Shown here: in pieces, positions 16,877 through 25,715 of the stretch
Layout of the letters: the number at the start of each line of letters is the position of its first letter
Position numbering within the stretch: position 1 is the first letter of the stretch
Source of the DNA: Epilithonimonas tenax DSM 16811
GTDB taxonomy: Bacteria > Bacteroidota > Bacteroidia > Flavobacteriales > Weeksellaceae
DNA: 64,000 bases
Direction of reading: 5' to 3'
NCBI RefSeq assembly: GCF_000428485.1
Contig: NZ_AUAA01000010.1
Span: 1-64,000 of the forward strand
Made by a program: the position numbers and the translations under genes
Notes under the pieces: generated by a model
Told to the model about the DNA's origin: nothing
Seen by the model: only the letters and a program-made list of their open reading frames with translations
Databases searched by the model: none

Positions 16877-16902
16877 CGATTCCGGGCTAGTTCCCGGAAT
16901 CG
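16877..16902 (-). promoter_or_regulatory. Perfect GC-rich hairpin at the 5' end of the mfd leader
   Basis: CGATTCCGGG (16877-16886) and CCCGGAATCG (16893-16902) form a perfect 10-bp stem with a 6-nt loop. It starts about 4 nt downstream of the transcription start predicted from the TATCTTTG box and ends 24 nt before the mfd ATG. On the mfd strand it is followed by TTTTC. It could protect the mRNA end, act as an attenuator, or terminate readthrough. Confidence 0.6.
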
Positions 16903-16912
16903 TAATTCTTTG

Positions 16913-16920
16913 CAAAGATA
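16913..16920 (-). promoter_or_regulatory. -7 box TATCTTTG for mfd
   Basis: Exact TAnnTTTG match on the minus strand; predicted transcription start near 16906, leader of about 53 nt. Confidence 0.55.
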
Positions 16921-16973
16921 CTATTTTTAAGAAAAATTAGTTTTAATTTTACATTCATTAATTAAATGCCAAA

Positions 16974-17351
16974 TTGAAATTTTCATTCAAAATATTATGC
17001 TATTTCTGTCTGATGTCAACTCTTTTCACACAATGCAAGGATGACGACGCACAGATTTTCCGTGCTTACGTGGAAGGGAAATTTTCTTATTCTGATGGGA
17101 AATTTTTGCAAGATCCCATTCATCTTGTTAATGATAAAAAAATCCTTGCAGAAACTTTTCCTAAAGAAAGCGGCACTTTTGTTTTGGCAGGACCTTATGA
17201 AGAAGGTGCATACAAACTACAGCTGAAAAATTTCAAAATAAAATCGTTTTCTACGGAAACGCCCGGTTGCAAAATCTCTGCAGACTCGCTCAGCATTGAG
17301 ATTCCGGATGGTGTGACTTATATCATCTTTAATGACATCATCTTGAAATGA
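16974..17351 (+). CDS. Small lipoprotein of unknown function
   Basis: Protein of 125 residues with a basic N-terminus, a hydrophobic stretch and a lipobox L-F-T-Q-C (C21) followed by acidic residues K-D-D-D. The start is a TTG; no ATG in frame precedes the signal peptide, and an internal Met at residue 14 would remove half of it. The mature part is beta-rich and ends at I-I-F-N-D-I-I-L-K. It overlaps the next gene by 4 bp (ATGA), so the two are translationally coupled and perhaps act together in the envelope. Confidence 0.65.
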   Translation: MKFSFKILCYFCLMSTLFTQCKDDDAQIFRAYVEGKFSYSDGKFLQDPIHLVNDKKILAETFPKESGTFVLAGPYEEGAYKLQLKNFKIKSFSTETPGCKISADSLSIEIPDGVTYIIFNDIILK

Positions 17352-17962
17352 TAAAAAAATCTATTTTATTTTTCACCATTCTGTTTTCTGTTGCCGTTTC
17401 TGCGCAGCGGCGAAAACAAAGCTGGATAGAACATGTGAAGTTTTCCGTAGATCCACACGTCAAGGTCATGACGTCACTCGGTCACAATTTTCTGCACGAT
17501 GCGATGGCTTATTTCTATGGATTTGGGATAGGACTTAATACGAATCTATATAAGAATTTTGGTCTTGGTGTAGAGTATACTTATTTCCTTGCGAATCTAA
17601 AACGACCTGAACTGTTTGGCTACCTGGGAGCACCTTCTATGAATAATTTTGACTGGTATCTTTTTCATAAAGATCAGATTACGGAACAATTCTTCGTAGA
17701 GGAAGTTGTAGGTTACAGCACGTACAGGCTGAAAAGCCCCTTTCTGGATAATTCCGGTGATTTTTCTGAAGGCAATGGCGGAATCAACTTGGGTGCAAAA
17801 GCCATCTATGTCCTGGATGCAGAAGGCGTTCAGGAAATTGTATTGGGCGGTAAACTGAATTTCTACAACGCCCGGATTGGCAATCAAAATCCGGATATCG
17901 AAAGATATTACTCCCAAGCCATTTTGCTTAATATCAGTCTGGCTTACCGATTTAATTTTTAA
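17348..17962 (+). CDS. Outer-membrane beta-barrel protein of unknown function
   Basis: Protein of 204 residues with a cleavable signal (cleavage near V-S-A-Q). Alternating amphipathic strands such as F-G-L-G-V-E-Y-T-Y-F-L-A and the C-terminal I-S-L-A-Y-R-F-N-F are typical of small flavobacterial porin-like barrels. The terminal phenylalanine fits recognition by the BAM complex. It is coupled to the upstream lipoprotein by a 4-bp overlap. No substrate can be inferred. Confidence 0.7.
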   Translation: MIKKSILFFTILFSVAVSAQRRKQSWIEHVKFSVDPHVKVMTSLGHNFLHDAMAYFYGFGIGLNTNLYKNFGLGVEYTYFLANLKRPELFGYLGAPSMNNFDWYLFHKDQITEQFFVEEVVGYSTYRLKSPFLDNSGDFSEGNGGINLGAKAIYVLDAEGVQEIVLGGKLNFYNARIGNQNPDIERYYSQAILLNISLAYRFNF

Positions 17963-18036
17963 TTTTAAGGAGATTTTAAGTTATTATAATTTCTGGTTAA
18001 AGTTCTGTAATTCTCATTTTTAATCAATTATTACTA

Positions 18037-18044
18037 TAAATTTG
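18037..18044 (+). promoter_or_regulatory. -7 box TAAATTTG for the small basic secreted protein
   Basis: Exact TAnnTTTG match 21 nt before the ATG at 18065. Confidence 0.5.
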
Positions 18045-18064
18045 TTCAACTAAACAACACCGAC

Positions 18065-18328
18065 ATGAAAAATTTACTGACAACATTACTCCTGACATTC
18101 GGAGTAGGCATGGCAACAGCTCAAACAACACCAGCTGCGACTGTGGCAAAAAAGCAGGTTGCAAAAACTGAAAAAAGCGCAAAAACGGTAGAAGCCAAAG
18201 CTGCAAAAGTGGCCAACACACCTGATGTGAAAATGAAAAAAGACGGAACACCAGACAAAAGATACAAAGCCGCAAAAACCCTGAAAAAGGACGGAACGCC
18301 CGATAAGCGCTACAAGGCTAACAAGTAA
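18065..18328 (+). CDS. Small basic exported protein with two PBCV-type basic adaptor motifs
   Basis: Protein of 87 residues with a signal peptide ending at A-T-A-Q (about residue 20). The mature part is alanine/lysine-rich and ends in two copies of K-K-D-G-T-P-D-K-R-Y-K-A. That motif matches what I know of the PBCV-specific basic adaptor domain, first described in chlorella-virus proteins and also seen in short Bacteroidetes proteins. A binding role for an acidic polymer such as DNA or polysaccharide is plausible but unproven. It has its own promoter and terminator, so it is a stand-alone gene. Confidence 0.7.
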   Translation: MKNLLTTLLLTFGVGMATAQTTPAATVAKKQVAKTEKSAKTVEAKAAKVANTPDVKMKKDGTPDKRYKAAKTLKKDGTPDKRYKANK

Positions 18329-18388
18329 TTTATCTCGCTCTGTGAAGGGAAAGATAATTTAATTTTTCATAACTTTTATTTTTTTTAA

Positions 18389-18417
18389 GGCTTTGCAAAT
18401 TTTGTAAAGTCTTTTTT
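18389..18417 (+). terminator. Terminator after the small basic protein gene
   Basis: GGCTTTGCA and TGTAAAGTC pair with one mismatch and wobble around a short A/T loop, followed by a run of six T. Confidence 0.5.
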
Positions 18418-18464
18418 GGTTCGTGATTTGATTGATGACTGTCATCTTTAAAAAAAATACCATT

Positions 18465-18809
18465 ATGGATCAGCCAAAACCAATGCTTACACTTTCCCAG
18501 GTGATGGAGAAGCTACGTCAACAAGGAGTTACAAAAGAAATCCTCATGAATGAAGATAAGCAATTTGTGCTGCGAGATGAAGGAATCATCTACCAACCGG
18601 AAGACCTGAAAATCATCCGAACCTACAGATTCGAAGGAGCGAGTGATCCTGGAGACAATGTGGCCCTATATCTGTTGCAGGATATTTACGGTAACAAAGC
18701 AATGATCATAGATTCTTATGGCGCCAACAGCAATTATGAAGGTCCAGAATTTGACGAATTTCTAAAGAAAATAGAAGAGGACGAACAAAAAGAAGAATAC
18801 GATTTTTAA
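18465..18809 (+). CDS. Conserved hypothetical protein (Bacteroidetes family)
   Basis: Cytosolic acidic protein of 114 residues from the ATG at 18465; an upstream ATG at 18432 adds eleven residues with no family character. The middle has the pattern Y-R-F-E-G-x-S-D-P-x-D-N-V-A-L-Y, followed by a glycine turn and a strand. This pattern is shared with short Bacteroidetes proteins often labelled phosphoribosylpyrophosphate synthetase. The protein is far too short to be that enzyme, so the label should not be transferred. Function unknown. Confidence 0.65.
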   Translation: MDQPKPMLTLSQVMEKLRQQGVTKEILMNEDKQFVLRDEGIIYQPEDLKIIRTYRFEGASDPGDNVALYLLQDIYGNKAMIIDSYGANSNYEGPEFDEFLKKIEEDEQKEEYDF

Positions 18810-18830
18810 ATTTCAATCGACATGACAACA

Positions 18831-18861
18831 AACCTTCTCATCCGCGAGAAGGTTTTATTTT
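18831..18861 (+). terminator. Strong intrinsic terminator
   Basis: AACCTTCTC (18831-18839) and GAGAAGGTT (18846-18854) form a perfect 9-bp stem with a 6-nt loop, followed by TTATTTTT. It lies between the 18465 gene and the convergent AsmA-like gene. Confidence 0.8.
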
Positions 18862-18865
18862 TGTC

Positions 18866-20875
18866 TTAAATCTTGATGATCAATAAGGTCTTTTTGAGGC
18901 CATCTTCTATACCTTTCCAGTAGAAATTGAAGAATGATCTTTCCTTATTTCTTTCCACATAGATATCAACAGATTCCGGGAATTTCTGCGAATCTTTTTT
19001 TACCAAAAGATTCGCAATGCCGGAGAGGAATTTCTTTTTCTTTTTGGTGTCTTTGTCCAGAAGACTCACTTTTAGATCTTGGTGTGTGATTTTGAATTTG
19101 CCATTCATGATATCATTGTTTCCTTTGAAATGATAGTTGAGACTTGTAATCGTGCCGGTCGCAGTGATGTTCATATATGGTTTGATAAACGGCGTGATAT
19201 CAACAGCCGGCAAATGATGGATGTAGCCTCCAATGGTAAAATTGTCCCGCAGATCAGCGGTATCGAAGTTCCAATTCACCAGCATAGGCGACGTGTCCAT
19301 AAATTGGCAATTGATCTTGATGGGAACTTTTGTATCTACGCCTTTCTTTTTGTTCGAATTGAGGTTTTTGACATTCATATTAAAATGTGTGAAAACTACT
19401 TTTCCAGGTCCGTTGGCATCCGGCTTATCTTCTTCATACACCAACTTCGAGTCCACAAGACTGAGATTATCAATCACTAAGGGGAATTTTATATTTCGCA
19501 GAACTTTGGAATAAAGTAACTTCTCTTTCGGATTGTCTTTCGGGATCTTGCTGCGGAAAATATTAGCGTCCACCTTATCCAGTTTCGCAGACGTCACGTG
19601 CAGGTCCAATTCTTTTTCAAAAGTCCAATCGATGCCAGAAAGATGAATTTTGCTGGCCGAAATATTAAACTGGTCATCTTCCATCGGAATCGTTCTCACA
19701 AACTCGGCGCGTGACATTTTCGGAATCATCTTAAAACTTTTAAAATCAAGAGATTGCGGCACAACAACCAAGCTAGACAAAGTCATCTGATAATACTTTC
19801 CTGTGTCGTAAAAAAAGGTATTCCCTGTTATTTTATAATCCTTAAAAGTGAACGGCAATTTGTTCTTCGAAGTTTCCTCATCCATGACGACATCTTTCAC
19901 ATTGGCATCAAAACTTGCCAGTGATAGAGATTTTTCGCCGTTGGCTCTCAGGATGTCCAGCTTTCCATTTTTGATATCAATATTCGCAAAACTGAGATCA
20001 ATTTGTTTTTTGTTAGAATTTTTTGATTTGATAATGTTCTGATCTCGGTTCTGAATCACAAATTCGGGATCTAGGAACTGTGCATTTTTCAGATTCACTT
20101 TTGTTTTATCAAAGATCAGATTGGAGAAAGCTACTTTTTTGCTTCTGATGTGATAAAGACTTTTTTGTTTTGTGAAATTCTTTTCCCAATCTTTAAAATC
20201 AAGAATCGATTTTAGCTCAAAATCATTGATTTGCAATTGTCCGTCATTGGTTTTCACATCAGATGAGTTGATCGTGTAAACATCGCTAATTCTGACGAAA
20301 AAATCTTGTGTGGTGATCTTATAACTGTCCAGCGCAAAAGGCAAACCGTCGGGATCATCATTCAGGCTCAAGTTTTTGATTTCCAGATTCAGGTTTTTCG
20401 CCGCAAAAACTTTGGAGTTGTCCGGTTTTATAATTTCGATATTTCCTTGTGTAATATTGATATTCCTGATAAGAAAAGGCATTTTATTCTTTACAGAATC
20501 TACCGTTTTCGGATTGGCCAATGCAATTTTGAGCCTGGGATTGGTCAACGTAATAGAATTGGTATTGATCTGTTTATTTTGAATTAAATCAATCATTCCT
20601 AATCTGCTGACATTCAAACCGTCCACAAATCCATCAATTGCCAGCACATTTTTGTCACCTGGATTTTTAGATTTGATTAAAATATCTTCGGCAGAAATAC
20701 TTCCGCTGAGAATCTCAACATTCAAAGTTTTGTAAGTGATGGCGTACGGTGTTTTGTTTTTGATGTAATCCGGAAGCTGATACTTGAGCCAAAGTGTGAA
20801 TCCGACATTCACGATCAGGATGAGAAGCAAGATACTTCCAACAACGATTCCGGTAACTTTTAAAGTTTTTTTCAT
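18866..20875 (-). CDS. AsmA/DUF748-like inner-membrane-anchored protein
   Basis: Protein of 669 residues with one N-terminal membrane helix (about residues 7-30) and a long periplasmic beta-rich region made of repeated short strands. Residues 45-75 (Y-K-T-L-N-V-E-I-L-S-G-S-I) resemble the first repeat of AsmA-family proteins, and the end (Y-W-K-G-I-E-D-G-L-K) also fits. The family includes bridge-like lipid-transfer proteins of the envelope. The ATG at 20875 is used; a TTG one codon earlier abuts the preceding stop. It follows the WG-repeat gene with almost no gap, so the two form an operon. Confidence 0.65.
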   Translation of the reverse strand: MKKTLKVTGIVVGSILLLILIVNVGFTLWLKYQLPDYIKNKTPYAITYKTLNVEILSGSISAEDILIKSKNPGDKNVLAIDGFVDGLNVSRLGMIDLIQNKQINTNSITLTNPRLKIALANPKTVDSVKNKMPFLIRNINITQGNIEIIKPDNSKVFAAKNLNLEIKNLSLNDDPDGLPFALDSYKITTQDFFVRISDVYTINSSDVKTNDGQLQINDFELKSILDFKDWEKNFTKQKSLYHIRSKKVAFSNLIFDKTKVNLKNAQFLDPEFVIQNRDQNIIKSKNSNKKQIDLSFANIDIKNGKLDILRANGEKSLSLASFDANVKDVVMDEETSKNKLPFTFKDYKITGNTFFYDTGKYYQMTLSSLVVVPQSLDFKSFKMIPKMSRAEFVRTIPMEDDQFNISASKIHLSGIDWTFEKELDLHVTSAKLDKVDANIFRSKIPKDNPKEKLLYSKVLRNIKFPLVIDNLSLVDSKLVYEEDKPDANGPGKVVFTHFNMNVKNLNSNKKKGVDTKVPIKINCQFMDTSPMLVNWNFDTADLRDNFTIGGYIHHLPAVDITPFIKPYMNITATGTITSLNYHFKGNNDIMNGKFKITHQDLKVSLLDKDTKKKKKFLSGIANLLVKKDSQKFPESVDIYVERNKERSFFNFYWKGIEDGLKKTLLIIKI

Positions 20876-20878
20876 CAA

Positions 20879-22750
20879 TTATTTTATTTTCGGTGGTGGA
20901 GGCGGTTCTGGCAATTCGATTCTTTGCAATTTTGTTGTCTTTAGAAATTCAGATTTAGGCACAGATTTTAATATTTTTCCATTAACATCAATTTCAAAAT
21001 ATGCCTTCCCTTTTCTCGCATAGATTTTATCATCTCCAAAACCTGAGCCATAACCAAAATCTGGTTTTAACTCATCATAAATCAGTGGACAAAGGATTTT
21101 GTTATTCAAATCTATGATTCCGTATTTTTCATTTTTTCCCACAAAAACCACAAGGCGAGAGATAAAAACGAAATCATAAATCAAAGGAATTTTAACTTTG
21201 AAAGTTTTTTCTTCCAACATTCCAGATCTCGAGCCGAGTTTCACGATATGTCTATTTTCAGGACCATATTCTACCCAATCGGAAAATTCATCATAGATAA
21301 TCGGGGAAAGAATTTTGTTATTAAAATCAATGACGCCGAGCTTTTTATTTTTTTTAACTAAAAATTTGGAATGGTCGTAGAAAAGCGGACGAATAGATTC
21401 ATAACCGCTGATGATTGTTTTATTATTAATATCAACAATCTTTGAAGCTTTGTCATTATCCACAATAAAATAGTTTGGAGATTCTCTCGGTTTTTCATCA
21501 AATCTGTCAAAAACTTCATAAATAAACTGTTTCTCAAAAGGAATTAAAATTTTGTTTTTGGAATCAATAAGTCCAACTTCATTATTTTTTGCGGCAACAG
21601 CATAATTTTCTACTTCAAAGCGGAGTTCTTCATCATATATAAAAGGAATTTTTACGTTTCCATTTCTATCGACAACGCCATATTTCCCTTCCAAATTTTT
21701 AAAAGAAATGGTAGGATGATTGGTTCGGAAATGATTATAAATCGGCTCCAGAGATTCTCCAATTTTCTTAAGATCTTTATTAAATATGGAATAGATTTTC
21801 CCTTTCCGCGCGTTGAAATATTCAGAAAAATTGCCGTGGTTGCTGTCATAAGGTTCGATAAAATCATATTGTAATGGCACTTTCAAATCTCCACTTGCCT
21901 TTATCATTCCATATTTTCCGTTTCTTTTGACTATTGCATTCTGATAAGTGTCAAAAACAGTCGCAGAATCGAATTTATGATTGGGGAAAGCAGGTTCTAT
22001 TTTTTCATTAAGGAACTCATAATTCTTTCCTTTTTTTACTAAAGCTGCACCATTTTTAAAATAAGTTGATTGGCTTCTGTCAAAAATATCTTTAGAAAAA
22101 TCATAATGGTCAGTTCTGAAAACCTCGTCAAAAACAAAATCTGACAGCTGTTTTCCTTGGTTATTAAAGAAAGCCCATTTATTTTTTTGTTTGACAATTA
22201 CGATATCATCCAATTGTTCAGAGCGAGCATCATCGTAGATAATTGGGATGATTTCTTTTCCACTTTTATTGATAAATCCTGATCTCCCGTTTTTTTCAAC
22301 AGAACTAAGATTATTTTGAGTGAAATATTCAACCTGATTGTAAATAATTGGAATAACAACTGTTCCCGATTCATCAATAAAACCAAATTTGTTATCTTTT
22401 TTGACTGCCATCAGTCCGAAAGTATAAATTCTCCTATTCTCCTTACTGAACTCAAATTGAAATGGAACAACTATTTTATCTTCAGTGTTAATAAATCCAT
22501 ATTTACTACCTTTAAGAGCATAAGAGATTTTTGTTTTTCTAAAAGGAGAAAGGTCATCGTAATCAACAGGAATTTTTACTTCATTTTCTTTATCAATAAA
22601 TCCCCATTTCTGAGTTGCTTTTGATTGAATTAAATACCAAGTAGTTACAGAATCATATCTTTTATATCCGATATCATTAATATCAAAATTCTGAGAATGG
22701 CCGGAACAAGAAAATAGAATGATAACGAGAAAAAGCAATCCGTTTTTCAT
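20879..22750 (-). CDS. WG-repeat protein, exported lipoprotein
   Basis: Protein of 623 residues. The N-terminus is a signal with a likely lipobox (L-F-S-C). The rest consists of about ten to twelve WG-type beta repeats of the form K-W-G-F-I-D-x-x-x-x-x-x-I-P-x-x-Y-D. The C-terminus is a proline run (P-P-P-P-P-K-I-K). WG-repeat proteins are common in Bacteroidetes and are thought to be surface or periplasmic binding proteins; no enzymatic residue is known. It is followed directly by the AsmA-like gene. Confidence 0.85.
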   Translation of the reverse strand: MKNGLLFLVIILFSCSGHSQNFDINDIGYKRYDSVTTWYLIQSKATQKWGFIDKENEVKIPVDYDDLSPFRKTKISYALKGSKYGFINTEDKIVVPFQFEFSKENRRIYTFGLMAVKKDNKFGFIDESGTVVIPIIYNQVEYFTQNNLSSVEKNGRSGFINKSGKEIIPIIYDDARSEQLDDIVIVKQKNKWAFFNNQGKQLSDFVFDEVFRTDHYDFSKDIFDRSQSTYFKNGAALVKKGKNYEFLNEKIEPAFPNHKFDSATVFDTYQNAIVKRNGKYGMIKASGDLKVPLQYDFIEPYDSNHGNFSEYFNARKGKIYSIFNKDLKKIGESLEPIYNHFRTNHPTISFKNLEGKYGVVDRNGNVKIPFIYDEELRFEVENYAVAAKNNEVGLIDSKNKILIPFEKQFIYEVFDRFDEKPRESPNYFIVDNDKASKIVDINNKTIISGYESIRPLFYDHSKFLVKKNKKLGVIDFNNKILSPIIYDEFSDWVEYGPENRHIVKLGSRSGMLEEKTFKVKIPLIYDFVFISRLVVFVGKNEKYGIIDLNNKILCPLIYDELKPDFGYGSGFGDDKIYARKGKAYFEIDVNGKILKSVPKSEFLKTTKLQRIELPEPPPPPKIK

Positions 22751-22759
22751 ACTTACGTT

Positions 22760-23551
22760 TTAAACCGTCAACTCCACCACATAACCCTCGTGCCCACGGA
22801 CATTGATGAAATCATCGCCTTCAAAAGCAAGATATTGCCCTTTGATCCCCTTCAAAATACCACTGAATTCCGGTTTTTTGTCCAAGGTGAAAACATTGAT
22901 CTTTTCGGGTTTTTCGTAAGGAAAATCGAGTTTGATGATATGGTCATCGCTCACTGCAAACCTCTTGAAATCGTTGGGAAAATAGTCCGCAATTTTATTT
23001 CGGAAATCCACGAGATCCAGCGCATCTTCATAGTCATCCAAAAGCATTTTTTTGGGATTGGTCTTGTCTGCAACGTGTTTTTTGAGTTCCAACTCTATCA
23101 TTCCGGCTTCGTATCGGTTTTCTGTAATCGCAATTGGTAAAGCAAAAGTTGCACCCTGATCTATCCATCTGGTTGGGATCTGGGTTTCTCTGGTCACACC
23201 CACTTTTACATCGCCTGTGTAAGCCAAATACACGATATGTGGAACAAGTTGGATGGCTTTCTCCACCTCCAGATCTCTTTCTGCAACGCCAAGATGCGCG
23301 GTGGACAGCTCTGGACGGATGATCGTGTCGCTGGCATAAGGACTTTCGAAGAAGCATTTTTTGCAGAAGCCCATCCGGTAGATCTTCTCATCATTTCCAC
23401 AGTTCACACATTCGTAGCCGATATGTTTGATGTGAAGTTCTTTCCCTAATAGTTGATTCATATTGATGAGATCACCATTGAGGTTGAGGTAATACTGGAT
23501 GGGTTGTCCATTCTGAGAGATCATTTTCAGGATTTGTCCGGAGAATTGCAT
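22760..23551 (-). CDS. DUF2797 family protein with zinc-binding cysteines
   Basis: Protein of 263 residues. Two Cys pairs (C48-x2-C51 and C63-x2-C66) form a likely zinc ribbon. The block V-Y-L-A-Y-T-G-D-V-K-V-G-V-T-R followed by R-W-I-D-Q-G-A resembles a GIY-YIG-like fold typical of DUF2797. The family's role is not established. The gene lies 9 bp upstream of the WG-repeat gene on the same strand, so it may head that operon. No membrane or export signal is present. Confidence 0.8.
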   Translation of the reverse strand: MQFSGQILKMISQNGQPIQYYLNLNGDLINMNQLLGKELHIKHIGYECVNCGNDEKIYRMGFCKKCFFESPYASDTIIRPELSTAHLGVAERDLEVEKAIQLVPHIVYLAYTGDVKVGVTRETQIPTRWIDQGATFALPIAITENRYEAGMIELELKKHVADKTNPKKMLLDDYEDALDLVDFRNKIADYFPNDFKRFAVSDDHIIKLDFPYEKPEKINVFTLDKKPEFSGILKGIKGQYLAFEGDDFINVRGHEGYVVELTV

Positions 23552-23612
23552 TTTGATTTGGATTTGAAATTTGGATTAAAAGTAGGGATTATTAATTAAT
23601 TTTAAATGAAAT

Positions 23613-23620
23613 TATATTTG
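23613..23620 (+). promoter_or_regulatory. -7 box TATATTTG upstream of the second T9SS cargo gene
   Basis: Exact TAnnTTTG match 51 nt before the ATG at 23671. A weaker TATATTTA lies about 20 nt closer to the gene. Confidence 0.45.
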
Positions 23621-23670
23621 TTGATTTAATTTTAAATCATATATTTATCACCCATTAAAAACAGTTTTTT

Positions 23671-24480
23671 ATGAAAAAAATTTACGCATTACTTACATTA
23701 TTAGTAACAAATTTAGTTTATTGTCAGACGACGATCTATTCAGAAAATTTTGGCACACCTGCTGCTACAACACTTTTAACAGCTTACACTGGTTATCAAA
23801 ACAGTTCTCCCATCATTTATTCCGGAACGGCAGATGTAAGAACATCCACACCGTCTGACTATGCTGGTGCAAGCGCAGCCGGATGTGTGTTTTTGGGAGC
23901 CTTCACCACAGCTTCGGGTACACCTGCGAAAACACTGGTCATTAGTGGAATCAACACCACGGATTTTACAAATCTGGCTCTTTCTTTTGGTCATCAAAAA
24001 GGAACCAACGCGGGAAGCAATGAGTTAAAAGTGGAAGTAAGTGCAGACGGTACCAACTGGACTACATTATCTTACACAAGACCAACTGGCAGCGGAACAT
24101 CCAACTGGCTAATGATCAATGCTGCTGGAGCAATACCTGCCACTTTCAATCTTAGAATAAAATTTACAAACCCTTTAGATTCTAATGTAGGCTTCAGAAT
24201 AGATGATGTTAAATTGACAGGAACATCAACTTTGGCTGTAAACAATATCAGAAAAGATCATTTTAAAATCTATCCAACTGTAGTAACCAACGGCGTCATC
24301 TGTATTAGTTCTGACAGTAACAAAAGTAAAAAGATAACGGTTTACGATTCTTCCGCAAGATTGGTCATCAGCAGAAGTACCGAAAAAGAACTTAACGTTT
24401 CACAACTGTCCAAAGGAACTTACATCATCAATGTAGAAGAAAATGGAATTGTAGAATCCAAGAAATTTATCATTAAGTAA
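23671..24480 (+). CDS. Secreted protein with T9SS C-terminal sorting domain
   Basis: Protein of 269 residues with a signal peptide (cleavage near V-Y-C-Q). Residues 20-185 are Ser/Thr/Gly-rich beta strands with a jelly-roll pattern, including W-T-T-L-S-Y and F-R-I-D-D-V-K-L near the end. The last 75 residues are a type A T9SS sorting domain (I-Y-P-T, L-S-K-G-T-Y-I-I-N, ending K-K-F-I-I-K). It belongs to the same general class as the 10964 gene and is a substrate for the type IX machinery to which PorW/SprE at 46130 contributes. No enzymatic motif is seen. Confidence 0.8.
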   Translation: MKKIYALLTLLVTNLVYCQTTIYSENFGTPAATTLLTAYTGYQNSSPIIYSGTADVRTSTPSDYAGASAAGCVFLGAFTTASGTPAKTLVISGINTTDFTNLALSFGHQKGTNAGSNELKVEVSADGTNWTTLSYTRPTGSGTSNWLMINAAGAIPATFNLRIKFTNPLDSNVGFRIDDVKLTGTSTLAVNNIRKDHFKIYPTVVTNGVICISSDSNKSKKITVYDSSARLVISRSTEKELNVSQLSKGTYIINVEENGIVESKKFIIK

Positions 24481-24497
24481 TATTAACCATTAATACT

Positions 24498-24531
24498 AAA
24501 AGAATCTCACAATTAAGGGATTCTTTTTTTT
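24498..24531 (+). terminator. Intrinsic terminator after the T9SS cargo gene
   Basis: AAAAGAATCTC and GGGATTCTTTT form a stem with one G-U wobble and a short loop, followed by a run of eight or more T. Confidence 0.75.
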
Positions 24532-24565
24532 GTTTAATTCTTATCTTCGCAACACAATTGATGTT

Positions 24566-25594
24566 ATGATTTATCTTGTTACAGGCGGCAGCGGATTTAT
24601 AGGTTCTCATCTCGTAGAACAACTTTTGAAAAATGGACATTCTGTCATTAATATTGACAATTTCGACGATTTTTATGATTACAAATTAAAAATCCAAAAC
24701 ACTTTAGAATCTTCAGGTTCAAAGCCTGAATTTACTTTCACTGATAAAGAAAGCGATATTCTAAAACTTTCAACTGAAACAAAATCAGATTATTATCAGC
24801 TTTTTCGCCAAGACATTCGGGATAAGAAAGGTTTGGAACATATTTTTAAAACCCACCACATAGATCTTGTGATTCATCTCGCAGCTCTGGCAGGCGTTCG
24901 CCCGTCTATTGAAAGGCCTTTGGAGTATGAAGAAGTCAATATCCGCGGCACTCAAAACCTTTGGGAGTTGTGTAAAGAATTCGGAATCAAAAAATTTGTT
25001 TGTGCTTCATCATCAAGCGTTTATGGAAATAATGAAAAAATCCCCTTTTCAGAAACAGATAATGTGGACCAGCCAATCTCGCCTTATGCGGCGACCAAAA
25101 AATGCGGCGAAATCATCGGTCATGTTTACCACAGTCTTCACCATATCGATATGATCCAACTGAGGTTTTTCACCGTTTATGGTCCGAGACAGAGACCTGA
25201 CCTGGCCATTCACAAATTCACAAAACTGATTTCAGAAAACAAGGAAATCCCTTTCTACGGCGATGGTTCTACAGCTAGAGATTACACTTTCATCGATGAT
25301 ATCATTGATGGAATCTTAAAATCGATCAAACATCTTGAGACCAACGAGAACGTTTACGAGATCATCAATCTTGGAGAAAGCGAAGTGGTCACACTGAATG
25401 AAATGCTATCAATCCTGGAAACAGCGATTGGCAAGAAAGCGATCAGGAACAAACTACCAATGCAACCAGGAGATGTACAAAAAACAAATGCTGACATCAC
25501 CAAAGCAAAGACTTTGATAGGCTACTCGCCAAACACAAACTTCCAAAATGGCATAAAAAAATTTGTGGAATGGTTTTTGGGAAATCCGCAGTAA
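24566..25594 (+). CDS. NAD-dependent epimerase (UDP-glucuronate 4-epimerase-like, extended SDR)
   Basis: Extended short-chain dehydrogenase of 342 residues. It has the N-terminal T-G-G-S-G-F-I-G-S-H NAD-binding loop, the S-S-S-S-V-Y-G strand with the catalytic Ser, and the Y-x3-K pair in P-Y-A-A-T-K-K. G-P-R-Q-R-P-D-L and the R-D-Y-T-F-I-D-D motif are typical of UDP-sugar 4-epimerases of the galacturonate/glucuronate group. It would supply a nucleotide sugar for glycan assembly. The ATG at 24566 is chosen over an upstream start because the nucleotide-binding strand begins there. The exact sugar is inferred only from family resemblance. Confidence 0.85.
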   Translation: MIYLVTGGSGFIGSHLVEQLLKNGHSVINIDNFDDFYDYKLKIQNTLESSGSKPEFTFTDKESDILKLSTETKSDYYQLFRQDIRDKKGLEHIFKTHHIDLVIHLAALAGVRPSIERPLEYEEVNIRGTQNLWELCKEFGIKKFVCASSSSVYGNNEKIPFSETDNVDQPISPYAATKKCGEIIGHVYHSLHHIDMIQLRFFTVYGPRQRPDLAIHKFTKLISENKEIPFYGDGSTARDYTFIDDIIDGILKSIKHLETNENVYEIINLGESEVVTLNEMLSILETAIGKKAIRNKLPMQPGDVQKTNADITKAKTLIGYSPNTNFQNGIKKFVEWFLGNPQ

Positions 25595-25692
25595 TACGCT
25601 AGAATGACAACGAGATTTAAATATTAAATAAAATAATTTTTAAATATTGTTGAAAACCAGCAGAAAAGTATATAAAGTATCACCTAATTTTT

Positions 25693-25700
25693 TACTTTTG
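25693..25700 (+). promoter_or_regulatory. -7 box TACTTTTG for the DUF2795 gene
   Basis: Exact TAnnTTTG match 16 nt before the ATG at 25716, giving a very short leader. Confidence 0.5.
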
Positions 25701-25715
25701 CAAAAAATTTAAATT

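Noticed and set aside
18465-18809. Phosphoribosylpyrophosphate synthetase label
   Set aside because: The protein is 114 residues long and lacks the PRPP-binding and ATP-binding motifs of that enzyme.
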